Assembly (NCBI GenBank): GCA_023269675.1 | Contig: JAHFSX010000009.1 | Location: forward strand, 116,521-180,520 | Length of the DNA: 64,000 bases | DNA from: Verrucomicrobiota bacterium | GTDB taxonomy: Bacteria > Verrucomicrobiota > Kiritimatiellia > RFP12 > UBA1067 | Direction: 5' to 3' | Shown here: one piece after another, positions 30,904-38,327 of the stretch | Numbering within the stretch: position 1 is the first letter of the stretch | Layout: each line of letters begins with the position of its first letter | Position numbers and translations under genes: made by a program | Notes under the pieces: generated by a model | Database searches by the model: none | What the model was told of the DNA's origin: nothing | Seen by the model: the letters and a program-made list of their open reading frames with translations, nothing else

Positions 30904-32373
30904 ATGCTTTCGCTGCAAGGGATTGACAAGCGGTTCGGCGGCGTGCAGGCGCTCTTGGGCGTCGGCGCGGAATTCGCTGCCGGCGAGGTTCACGCGCTGA
31001 TGGGCGAGAACGGCGCGGGCAAGAGCACGCTCGGCAAAATCATCGCCGGGGTCTATCCGCCGGACGCGGGCCGCATGCTGCTCGACGGCCGTGACGTTTC
31101 TTTCGCCAACGCGCTCGAGGCGCAGCGTGCCGGTATCGGCATGATCTTTCAGGAGCTGGATCTCTTTCCGCACCTGAGCGTGGCGGAGAACATGGCCGTC
31201 GGCAACCTCAACGCGCCCGCGGGCGCCTGGGTCAGCTTCGGCCGGCTGTCGGCGTGGTGCCGGCCTTTTCTGGAGCAGGTTGAGCTGACGGTCGATCTGC
31301 ACGCCGCAGCCGGTTCGCTGCCGATGGGGCATCAGCAGCTGGTGGCGGTCGCGCGGGCGCTGAGCATGAACGCCCGCTACGTGGTGATGGACGAGCCGAC
31401 CAGCTCGCTGACCCACGAGGATGTCGAGGTGCTTTTCCGCATCATCGGCAAGCTCCGCGGGCAGGGGGTCGGCATCATCTACGTCTCGCACAAGATGGAC
31501 GAGATCTTCCGGATCGCCGACCGGATCACCGTCCTGCGGGACGGCGTGTGCGTGGGCACGCGGCGCAGGGAGGAGACCGACCTGCGGGAGGTTGTCCGGA
31601 TGATGGTCGGACGCGAGGTGGGCGGAGCGTCCCGGCGCGCTTCCAGCGCCACGGACGAGATTGTGCTGGCCGTCGAAAGTGTCAGCACCGTCCGCCTGCG
31701 CGACGTGTCGTTCGAGCTGCGCCGCGGCGAAGTCCTGGGCGTGGCCGGGCTGGTCGGTTCCGGACGGAGCGAGATCGGGCGGGCCCTGTTCGGACTCGAC
31801 CCTCTGGTCTCGGGGCGGATGCGGCTCCGGGGCGCGGACTACGCGCCGGCGGGCGTCCGCGACGCGATGGCGGCGGGGGTGGCGCTGCAGCCCGAGGACC
31901 GCAAGACGCAGGGGCTGATGATGCGCATGAGCGTGCAGGAGAATGCGGCGCTCTCCTCGCTCCGCGCCCTCGGCCGTTTAGGATGGATCAGCCGCTTCGC
32001 CGAGCGGGATGCCACGGAGCCGGTCCACCGCCGCCTCCAGCTGAAGGCCGCGTCGCCGGAGGCCGCGGTCGGCACCCTGAGCGGCGGCAACCAGCAGAAG
32101 GTGCTGCTCGCCCGCTGGCTGCTGCGCGATCCGGACGTGCTGTTCCTCGACGATCCGACACGCGGGGTGGACATCGGCGCGAAGCAGGACATTTACGCCA
32201 TGATCCGGGAGCTGGCCGAAGCGGGCAAGGCCGTCGTTTTCGTCAGCTCGGAGCTACAGGAGCTGCTGCGCTGCTGCGACCGCGTCCTGGTGATGAACGG
32301 CGGGACGTGCGTCGCGGTTCTGGCGGGCGCGGAGGCGACCCAAGAGGCCATCATCGAGCGCGCGGCGAAGTGA
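30904..32373 (+). CDS. Sugar ABC transporter ATP-binding protein (RbsA/MglA type)
   Basis: 489 residues with two fused nucleotide-binding domains, typical of ribose/galactose/xylose importers. The first domain has Walker A GENGAGKST (34-42) and YVVMDEPTSSL as Walker B; its signature is degenerate (PMGHQQLVAVARAL). The second has a degenerate P-loop (LVGSGRSEIGRALF), the signature LSGGNQQKVLLARWLL and VLFLDDPTRGVDIGAKQDIY. The start is at the internal ATG with a GGGAGGG upstream. It energises the fused permease-binding protein that follows after 161 bases. Substrate is likely a monosaccharide, not resolved here. Confidence 0.9.
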   Translation: MLSLQGIDKRFGGVQALLGVGAEFAAGEVHALMGENGAGKSTLGKIIAGVYPPDAGRMLLDGRDVSFANALEAQRAGIGMIFQELDLFPHLSVAENMAVGNLNAPAGAWVSFGRLSAWCRPFLEQVELTVDLHAAAGSLPMGHQQLVAVARALSMNARYVVMDEPTSSLTHEDVEVLFRIIGKLRGQGVGIIYVSHKMDEIFRIADRITVLRDGVCVGTRRREETDLREVVRMMVGREVGGASRRASSATDEIVLAVESVSTVRLRDVSFELRRGEVLGVAGLVGSGRSEIGRALFGLDPLVSGRMRLRGADYAPAGVRDAMAAGVALQPEDRKTQGLMMRMSVQENAALSSLRALGRLGWISRFAERDATEPVHRRLQLKAASPEAAVGTLSGGNQQKVLLARWLLRDPDVLFLDDPTRGVDIGAKQDIYAMIRELAEAGKAVVFVSSELQELLRCCDRVLVMNGGTCVAVLAGAEATQEAIIERAAK

Positions 32374-32411
32374 GGAAGCCTGTGATGATTGCAAACGGAC
32401 AGCGAACGATT

Positions 32412-32495
32412 TCCACCACCAAGGCTCCAAGCCCACAAAGTTCACCAAGATAGAAAAGCTGTGGTCTTGGTGTACTTGGTGTCTTGGTGGTGAAG
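32412..32495. repeat. Dispersed CCACCAAG inverted-repeat element, host copy
   Basis: CCACCACCAAGGCTCCAAG at the left end faces CTTGGTGTACTTGGTGTCTTGGTGGTG at the right, forming a long imperfect hairpin in the spacer between ATPase and permease genes. Its relative lies in the prophage at 3,751-3,834. Confidence 0.7.
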
Positions 32496-32534
32496 GGTGG
32501 CCGAGGTGCGGTCAGCAATGGAACGGGGAGTGAG

Positions 32535-34514
32535 ATGAAAAACGACAAAGTGATGCAGGGGATTCAGCGGATCGCGGGACTGCTCGTCCTGCTGTTTTTC
32601 GCGGTGCTGGTCAGTCCGCACAGCGAGAGCGGGCAGATCATCTTCCTGCAGTGGCCCAACGTCACGGACATTCTGCGGCAGGTCTCGGAGACCGGGATCA
32701 TCGCTCTGGCGATGACGCTGGTCATCATCTCCGCCGGCATCGACCTCTCCGTCGGCAGCGTCCTGGCCTTTTCGGCCTCGCTGACCGCCAAGCTCCTCAC
32801 GCAGGGGAGCCCGGCGTTCGGCGTCGCGGGCCACATCTGGCTGACGGTGCTGCTGGTCCTGGGCCTGACGACGCTGACCGGCGCCGCCAGCGGCGCGCTG
32901 ATTGCCAACTTGCGGGTGCAGCCCTTCATCGTGACGCTGGCCGGCATGATCGGCATCCGCGGGCTGGCGCGCTTCCTGACGGCCAACACCAACATCGACC
33001 TCGGATTCGGCGGCGGGACCGCGGGCGCGGTTTTCGCCCGCTCTCTCTCCGGCAAGGCCGTGGTGATCGGCACCTTTCTGGTGCTGGCGGGCGCCTTCGC
33101 GCTGCTCCTGCGGCGGACCGTTTTCGGAAGGTACGTCCGCGCGCTGGGCGACAACCCGACCGCCGCGCTCTATGCCGGCCTGCCGATCCGGCGGATCCAG
33201 ACGGCCGTGTACGCGCTTTCCGGGCTGATGGCGGGCATCGCAGGAGTGGTCCACTGCGCCCAGAACAACCAGGGCAGCCCGAATGACGGCATGGCGCTCG
33301 AACTGGACGCGATCGCCGCCGTGGTGATCGGCGGCACGAGCCTGGCGGGCGGCAGCGGCTCGATCGCCGGCACGATCATCGGCACCCTGATCATGGGGGT
33401 GCTCACCAACATCTTCCGCCTCAAGGGCGTGGACATCAACGTGGAGATGATGGTCAAGGCGGGGATCATCGTCGGTGCGGTCTGGCTGCAGCAGGCGGGC
33501 GCCCGGAAACCGGCTGCCGCATCCCTGAGCCGGGGCAAGAAGGCCGCCGCCGCAGGTGCGGTTGCGGCGGCCGCGGCCGGAGCCTTTCTGTGGCTGCGGC
33601 CCGTCGCGGCGCCGCAGCGGTACCAGGTGATTTTCAGCCAGTGCAACAACGCGGAGCCGTACCGCGCGGCGCAGAACGCCCTGATGGCCAAGCTGTTCGC
33701 CGAGCAGGGGCAGGGGCGGGTGACGCTGGAGATCATGGACGCGCAGCAGGACAACTCGCGCCAGGTGTCGCAGATCGAGACCGCGATCCGCAAGAAGCCC
33801 GACCTGCTGGTCGTCGCGCCGAACGAGAGCGGCCCGCTCACCGGGATCATGGGCAAGGCCATGGCGGCGGGCATTCCGGTGATCTGCCTGGAGCGCAACA
33901 TCCTTGAGCCGAACTACACCGCCTACATCAAATGCGACAACACCGCCATCGGCCGTATGGCCGGCGAGTTCGTGGTCCGCCACCTGACGGAAAAATACGG
34001 GACGGCGCGCGGCAAGGTGGTGGAGCTGCGCGGCATGCTGGGGATCGCCGCCGAGATGGAGCGCTGCAACGGCGCGCGCGGCGTCTGGAAGGCGCATCCC
34101 GGCATCGTGGTGGTGCAGGAGGCGGTGGCCAACTGGCTGCAGAGCCAGGCGCGCGACCGCATGACCGAGATTCTGCGGGCGCAGCCGGAGATCGACGCGG
34201 TCTACGGACACAACGACCCGATGGCGGTGGGCGCCTATCTGGCCGCGCGGGCGCTGGAGCGCGAGAAGGGCATGGCCTTTGTGGGGGTGGACGGCCTCGG
34301 CGGCGAGGCGGGCGGCATCCGCCAGGTGGCCGACGGCGTGCTGGCCGCCACGTTCGTCTATCCGCTCGGCGCGGACAAGGTCGTGGAGCTCGGCCTGCGG
34401 CTGATGCGCGACAAGGCGTTCGTGCCTGAGAAGGAATACGTCATCGGCTCGCAGATGATCACGCCCGGGAACGCGGAAGCGGAGTATCGCCTCCGCACGC
34501 CCGCCCAGCCGTGA
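32535..34514 (+). CDS. Fused ABC permease and periplasmic sugar-binding protein (RbsC-RbsB fusion)
   Basis: 659 residues from the ATG at 32,535 (GGGGAG site). Residues 1-330 are an RbsC-type permease: VTDILRQVSETGIIALAMTLVIISAGIDLSVGSVLAF, RALGDNPTAALYAGLPIRR, GGTSLAGGSGSIAGTIIGTLIMGVL. A basic stretch and a last membrane helix (KKAAAAGAVAAAAAGAFLW) lead into an RbsB-like domain (350-659): YQVIFSQCNNAEPYRAAQNALMAKLF, LLVVAPNESGPLTGIMGKAMAAGIPVICLERN, GRMAGEFVVRHL, YGHNDPMAVGAYLAARALE. The receptor is thus tethered to its channel. Such fusions occur but are not the common arrangement. Confidence 0.85.
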   Translation: MKNDKVMQGIQRIAGLLVLLFFAVLVSPHSESGQIIFLQWPNVTDILRQVSETGIIALAMTLVIISAGIDLSVGSVLAFSASLTAKLLTQGSPAFGVAGHIWLTVLLVLGLTTLTGAASGALIANLRVQPFIVTLAGMIGIRGLARFLTANTNIDLGFGGGTAGAVFARSLSGKAVVIGTFLVLAGAFALLLRRTVFGRYVRALGDNPTAALYAGLPIRRIQTAVYALSGLMAGIAGVVHCAQNNQGSPNDGMALELDAIAAVVIGGTSLAGGSGSIAGTIIGTLIMGVLTNIFRLKGVDINVEMMVKAGIIVGAVWLQQAGARKPAAASLSRGKKAAAAGAVAAAAAGAFLWLRPVAAPQRYQVIFSQCNNAEPYRAAQNALMAKLFAEQGQGRVTLEIMDAQQDNSRQVSQIETAIRKKPDLLVVAPNESGPLTGIMGKAMAAGIPVICLERNILEPNYTAYIKCDNTAIGRMAGEFVVRHLTEKYGTARGKVVELRGMLGIAAEMERCNGARGVWKAHPGIVVVQEAVANWLQSQARDRMTEILRAQPEIDAVYGHNDPMAVGAYLAARALEREKGMAFVGVDGLGGEAGGIRQVADGVLAATFVYPLGADKVVELGLRLMRDKAFVPEKEYVIGSQMITPGNAEAEYRLRTPAQP

Positions 34515-34630
34515 GCGCGAGAGGCTCATCCGGCCTCACCGATCAGCCGGCCACTTTGAAGCCCTCTTGCCTCACAACCTGCACGAAACTCGTTAACTTA
34601 TTCGAAGCGAAGCGCGGTTGTTCGGTTCGC

Positions 34631-34670
34631 ACAAAGATGCCCACCTGCTTTGTGCAGGCGGGCATCTTGT
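34631..34670. terminator. Long hairpin between convergent genes
   Basis: ACAAAGATGCCC-A-CCTGC pairs with GCAGG-C-GGGCATCTTGT around a TTTGT loop. It is placed between the converging transporter and DUF3494 genes and could terminate both, although the T-run is short. The spacer 34,515-34,712 holds nothing else that I can see. Confidence 0.65.
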
Positions 34671-34712
34671 GTCCGCTACAGGAGCTTTGCCTTCACGATC
34701 AGAACGCGTCAA

Positions 34713-35735
34713 TTATGGAAGTGTGGCGCACTCTTCACGATCGAGGTTCTGTTGCGTCGTGAAGGCCAGTTTCTCACTCTTCTGGGCGAGTGTGAAAGCC
34801 TGTTTGTCATCCTTCTGCACGAGCGCGAAGGCTTTCTTCTGAGCTGCCGTCGGGTGCGTGAGTAGGAAGGCCTGTTTGTCAGCCCTCTGCCCGTCATCGA
34901 ACGCCTTTTTGGCTGCTTTCTGTTCAGCATCGAAGAGCTTCTTCTCCTCCCGGACGACTTCATCGCACTGCTTTTTGGTCTCAGTTGACGTAACGGCATT
35001 CATCTGTAATGTGACCGCGGTCTGCGCCATCGCCCGGCCATTCAGGACGGCGCCAGTTTGTAGCGCAATATTGGAGTCATCCAGAATTGTCCCGTTGAAC
35101 GTGGAGTACGTTCCCAGTGTCGTTGCGCCGGCGACTTGCCAGAAGACATTCGCGGCCTGGGCGCCACCATTAAGCATGACCTTAATGCCGGAGGCGAGAT
35201 CGCCAGCGGAGGCGACGTCGAGCGTGCCCGCGATCTGAAGAATCCAAACGTCGTTTTGGCCACCCGAGAGAGTGACGTCACCGTTTATCACGACACTGGA
35301 ACTCCATTTCCAGACACCCGGGGCGAGCGTCAGCCCGCTAATATCACCGGCACCGAGTTCGGCGGGATGGGTAGGTGCCCGTGAAGCGGCGTCGGCATAC
35401 GCGAGCATCATGTCGTCGACAGCCGCACTCAGCAAGGTTGCGTCTGCCACGCTACATGCAGGACCGGCAACATCGACTGTGTATATGGTCCCAACCACTT
35501 CATCGCAGATATCTCCATCAGTTGCTGTAATAGCGGCACCGGTGATGGGACTCGTTCCAATATCTCCAACAATCGCTGATGTGGAGACGTCGGTGATTCC
35601 TGATTCTGAGAGAATCACGAACCTGCCTGCCGATCCGAGACCGACGGGCGCTGTGGCCGCCATTCCAATGGCGGGGCTGAAAAGTAACCCAGCCAGCGCG
35701 GCCATCACAACTGAACTTTTATGTGTGTTTGACAT
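34713..35735 (-). CDS. DUF3494 (ice-binding-like) secreted adhesin
   Basis: 340 residues from the ATG at 35,735 (GGAGAG site). Signal peptide VVMAALAGLLFSPAIGMAA; residues 28-245 are the DUF3494 beta-helix: LGSAGRFVILSESGITDVSTSAIVGDIGTSPITG, DLSGLTLAPGVWKWSSSVVINGDVTLSG-type sequence, DVWILQIAGTLDVAS, NVFWQVAGATTLGTYSTFNGTIL. A charged C-terminal coiled coil with KKAF/DKQAF repeats follows. Family members bind ice or act as surface adhesins. The base composition is less GC-rich than the neighbours, hinting at transfer. Cys residues frame the last 90 residues. Confidence 0.8.
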   Translation of the reverse strand: MSNTHKSSVVMAALAGLLFSPAIGMAATAPVGLGSAGRFVILSESGITDVSTSAIVGDIGTSPITGAAITATDGDICDEVVGTIYTVDVAGPACSVADATLLSAAVDDMMLAYADAASRAPTHPAELGAGDISGLTLAPGVWKWSSSVVINGDVTLSGGQNDVWILQIAGTLDVASAGDLASGIKVMLNGGAQAANVFWQVAGATTLGTYSTFNGTILDDSNIALQTGAVLNGRAMAQTAVTLQMNAVTSTETKKQCDEVVREEKKLFDAEQKAAKKAFDDGQRADKQAFLLTHPTAAQKKAFALVQKDDKQAFTLAQKSEKLAFTTQQNLDREECATLP

Positions 35736-36090
35736 TATACTCTCTCCGTAGTTTGGAGTTTGTTGATTGCGCGAATGAGAGGCATTCGCCGTCTCTTTCT
35801 TTCGCATGGGAGCACAATAGATGAAATCGTCATAAAGAGCGATGGGGAGTATCCCCCCGGATACCCGCCACTCGGTGTAACGAGCCGTTTATGGGGCATT
35901 GCGGTGGCCGAAATCGGGTAACAGGTATTAATTGGGGCTCTCGCGCATGTTGTGATGCCTTCAGACGGTCACGCTGCAATGTCGAACAGTCGGCTGATGC
36001 CCGGACAACATACAACGTCGCGCACGCGCTAAAACGCGCATTACGTCAGAGAATGCTTTTAGCGTATCAGATTTTTTGTCGAGGAAGGTG
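35736..36090. other. Gene-free spacer between the DUF3494 and phosphodiesterase genes
   Basis: 355 bases with no gene. I see no strong promoter for the minus-strand DUF3494 gene beyond AT-rich stretches near 35,800, and no repeat shared with the rest of the window. Confidence 0.4.
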
Positions 36091-36888
36091 CTACGGCCGG
36101 CCGAGGCCGGCGGCCAGCATGCGGCGTGGGCAGTCGGTCGTGACGCCTTCGAAGCCCAGCGCCTGCGCGAGCGCGAGGGCCTCGTCCGTGCGCACCGACC
36201 AGCCGGCCACCCGGAATCCCGCCTGCTTCGCCGCCTGCACGAACTCCCTCGATGTTTTCGAGGGGATCGTGCTGACCCGGTCGCAACCCAGTTTCTTCAG
36301 CTCGGAGAGCAGCTTCACGTCGGGGGCCGCGCTGCAGAGCAGGGTCGTGGAGACCTCGGGCTTCACGAGTTTGACCGCCGCCAGCGAGCGCTTGTCGAAG
36401 GAGGAGTAGCAGTAGGCCTCTGGCGGCATGGCCTTGGCGACCTGCTCCGTCAACAGGCGGCAGAACTGTGTGAGCCGGTCATCCGACACGGGGGCTTTGC
36501 CCGGCTTGATCTCCAGCTGCAGGAACACGCCGGGCTTGTCCTTGAAGGCCGCGAGCAGCTCCGCCAGAAAGGGAACCGCGCTGCCGGACTTTTTCGTGCG
36601 CAGCGCCTTGACCTCATCCGCCGTCATTGTCTCGATCGCGCCGTGCCCGCCGGTCGTGCGGTCGACCGTGTCGTCGTGCATGAGCACCAGCTGGTCGTCT
36701 TTCGTGATCCGCACGTCGGTCTCGAAGGCCCGAAGGCCCTTCGCGTATGCGTCCGTGAAGGCCGCCAGTGTGTTCTCGTCCGCCTCCAGCGAACCGCCGC
36801 GATGGGCGATCAGCCGGACCTTTTCCTCGCCCCAAGCCGTACCCAGAGCCAGCGCCAACAGAACCGTCATCCACGTTTTAATAAGCAT
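36091..36888 (-). CDS. Exported glycerophosphodiester phosphodiesterase
   Basis: 265 residues. Signal peptide TWMTVLLALALGTAWG, then the GDPD TIM barrel: AHRGG (residues 28-32, catalytic His29), ADENTLAAF, FETDVRITKDDQLVLMHDDTVDRTT (metal ligands E56, D58 and catalytic H71), FLQLEIKPG, and a late GWSVRTDEALALA and GVTTDCPRRM. It hydrolyses glycerophosphodiesters to glycerol-3-phosphate and an alcohol in the periplasm. An AAGG site precedes the ATG. It is alone on the minus strand, next to the regulator gene. Confidence 0.9.
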   Translation of the reverse strand: MLIKTWMTVLLALALGTAWGEEKVRLIAHRGGSLEADENTLAAFTDAYAKGLRAFETDVRITKDDQLVLMHDDTVDRTTGGHGAIETMTADEVKALRTKKSGSAVPFLAELLAAFKDKPGVFLQLEIKPGKAPVSDDRLTQFCRLLTEQVAKAMPPEAYCYSSFDKRSLAAVKLVKPEVSTTLLCSAAPDVKLLSELKKLGCDRVSTIPSKTSREFVQAAKQAGFRVAGWSVRTDEALALAQALGFEGVTTDCPRRMLAAGLGRP

Positions 36889-36934
36889 CTTTCGCCTTCT
36901 TTAGGGTGTCATCATTACGCCGAGTCAAATCAGA

Positions 36935-38146
36935 TCATGGCCGGCTGCGCGCCTCGGTCCGGAACCGCCCCATGGTGGTGTTGAAGCGCTTGCGGAAGAC
37001 CCGGCCGAGATGGGTTTCGCAGGCGAAGCCGCAGCGCACGGCGAGCTCCCCGATGTTCAGGTCGGTCTCGGCCAGCAGGGCCCGCAGCCGCTCCAGCCGG
37101 ACGTGCTCGATCTCTTCGCGAACGGTGCGGCCGGTCGCGTTTTTGAACCGGATCTCGGTCGCCCGCCGCGAGAGGCCGCAGACGCGCGCGACGTCCGACA
37201 CGCGCAGCGTCGGGGCCGATGCGGCTTCGCGGATGAACTTCAGGGCTTGGACCATCTGCTTGTCAGCGATGGCAAACCACTCGGTCGACTGGCGCGTCAC
37301 GACGCGGATCGGTTCCACCCGATATTCCTGTTTGCGCATCCGCTCCCCGCGCATCAGGCGGTCGAGATGCCCGGCGATCCTGTACCCGGCCGGCCGGGGG
37401 TCGCACTGGATGCTCGACAGGGTCGGAACCGCCGCCTCGCAGATCCACTCGTCGTTGTCGACGCCGAGCACCGCCACCTCGTCGGGCACGGCGATGCCCG
37501 CGTCCAGGCAGGCGTCCAGCGCCTGCTTGCCGCGCCGGTCGTTCGGCGCGAAGAGGGCGATGGGTTTCGGGAGGGACTTGAGCCAGGCCTGCATCCTGAC
37601 ACGTTCGACGGCCCAGTCGAGCTGCTCCGCGGCGGTGCAGGGGCCGTAGGTGAGGCAGGTGGGGTGGCCGGCCGTACGGAGGGTCTCGCGGTAGCCCTGT
37701 TCGCGCTCCAGGGACCAGTAGGTGTCGCTGTGCGTATCGCCGACGAAGGCGAAGCGCGTGTGGTGACGCTCCAGAAAATAGCGGGCGGCCATGCTCCCGA
37801 TGGCGACCGAATCCCAGAGCACGCAGGGGTTTGGGAACAGGGGATAAGAGGGCTGGCGCATGGCGTGCGGCTGGAGCAGGACGACCACCGGCACACCGAC
37901 CGCAGCGATGAGCCGGGCTTCAGGGAGGGAGTGGTGGTCCGCCGCCACAATGCCGGTGCACCCCCATTGCTTCAGGTCCCGCAGGCGGTACGTCCAGGGG
38001 CGGTTCTCCTGCTGGTAGATACGCCACGGCCCGTTTTCCTGGGCATACTGAAGAACGCCCTGGAGCATGTCGTGCAGACCCTTGACGATCGTCGAGGTCA
38101 GGATGACGACATGCGGGATGCCGGATGGTTTGCGTTCCGCTGACAT
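36935..38146 (-). CDS. XylR-type transcriptional regulator (LacI-like sensor plus AraC HTH)
   Basis: 403 residues. The N-terminal 280 residues are a periplasmic-binding-protein-like sensor (HVVILTSTIVKGLHDMLQGVLQYAQ, GIVAADHHSLPEARLIAAVGVPVVVLL, RFAFVGDTHSDTYWSLEREQGYRETL, ALFAPNDRRGKQALDACLDAGIAVPDEVAVLGVDNDEWICEAAVPTLSSI). The C-terminal 100 residues are an AraC double HTH (VSDVARVCGLSRRATEIRFKNATGRTV, NIGELAVRCGFACETHLGRVFRKRFNTTMGRFR). It senses a sugar and activates catabolic genes. It is divergent from the exported-protein operon whose two promoters share an upstream box. Confidence 0.9.
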   Translation of the reverse strand: MSAERKPSGIPHVVILTSTIVKGLHDMLQGVLQYAQENGPWRIYQQENRPWTYRLRDLKQWGCTGIVAADHHSLPEARLIAAVGVPVVVLLQPHAMRQPSYPLFPNPCVLWDSVAIGSMAARYFLERHHTRFAFVGDTHSDTYWSLEREQGYRETLRTAGHPTCLTYGPCTAAEQLDWAVERVRMQAWLKSLPKPIALFAPNDRRGKQALDACLDAGIAVPDEVAVLGVDNDEWICEAAVPTLSSIQCDPRPAGYRIAGHLDRLMRGERMRKQEYRVEPIRVVTRQSTEWFAIADKQMVQALKFIREAASAPTLRVSDVARVCGLSRRATEIRFKNATGRTVREEIEHVRLERLRALLAETDLNIGELAVRCGFACETHLGRVFRKRFNTTMGRFRTEARSRP

Positions 38147-38190
38147 GACTTCACTATACCGTCCGATACCTATTCACGGCAAGCGGGGAG

Positions 38191-38255
38191 TGCGCAAAAA
38201 GTCGAAAAAAGATACGCAAAGAAGAGATCGACAAGCGGGAGATGCGGCGTACAAT
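38191..38255 (+). promoter_or_regulatory. Promoter with candidate XylR-type operator, copy 1
   Basis: TGCGCAAAAAGTCG and AAAAAAGATACGCAA (38,191-38,219) precede TCGACA (38,228-38,233), a 16-base spacer and TACAAT (38,250-38,255). The same block, with few changes and equal spacing, lies at 41,508-41,572. The location between the regulator and its likely targets makes the GCGC-AAAGTCG-AAAAAGATACGCAA block a good operator candidate. Confidence 0.7.
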
Positions 38256-38327
38256 AAGGGATCTATTTTATAGGGTCGATTTCAGAACCGGTCTTTTACC
38301 GGTCGAAAATGATGAGGAGGCCAGGCG

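Noticed and set aside
32442..34529. 695-codon minus-strand ORF opposite the permease fusion
   Set aside because: Antisense shadow caused by codon bias; the plus strand has clear permease and binding-protein motifs.
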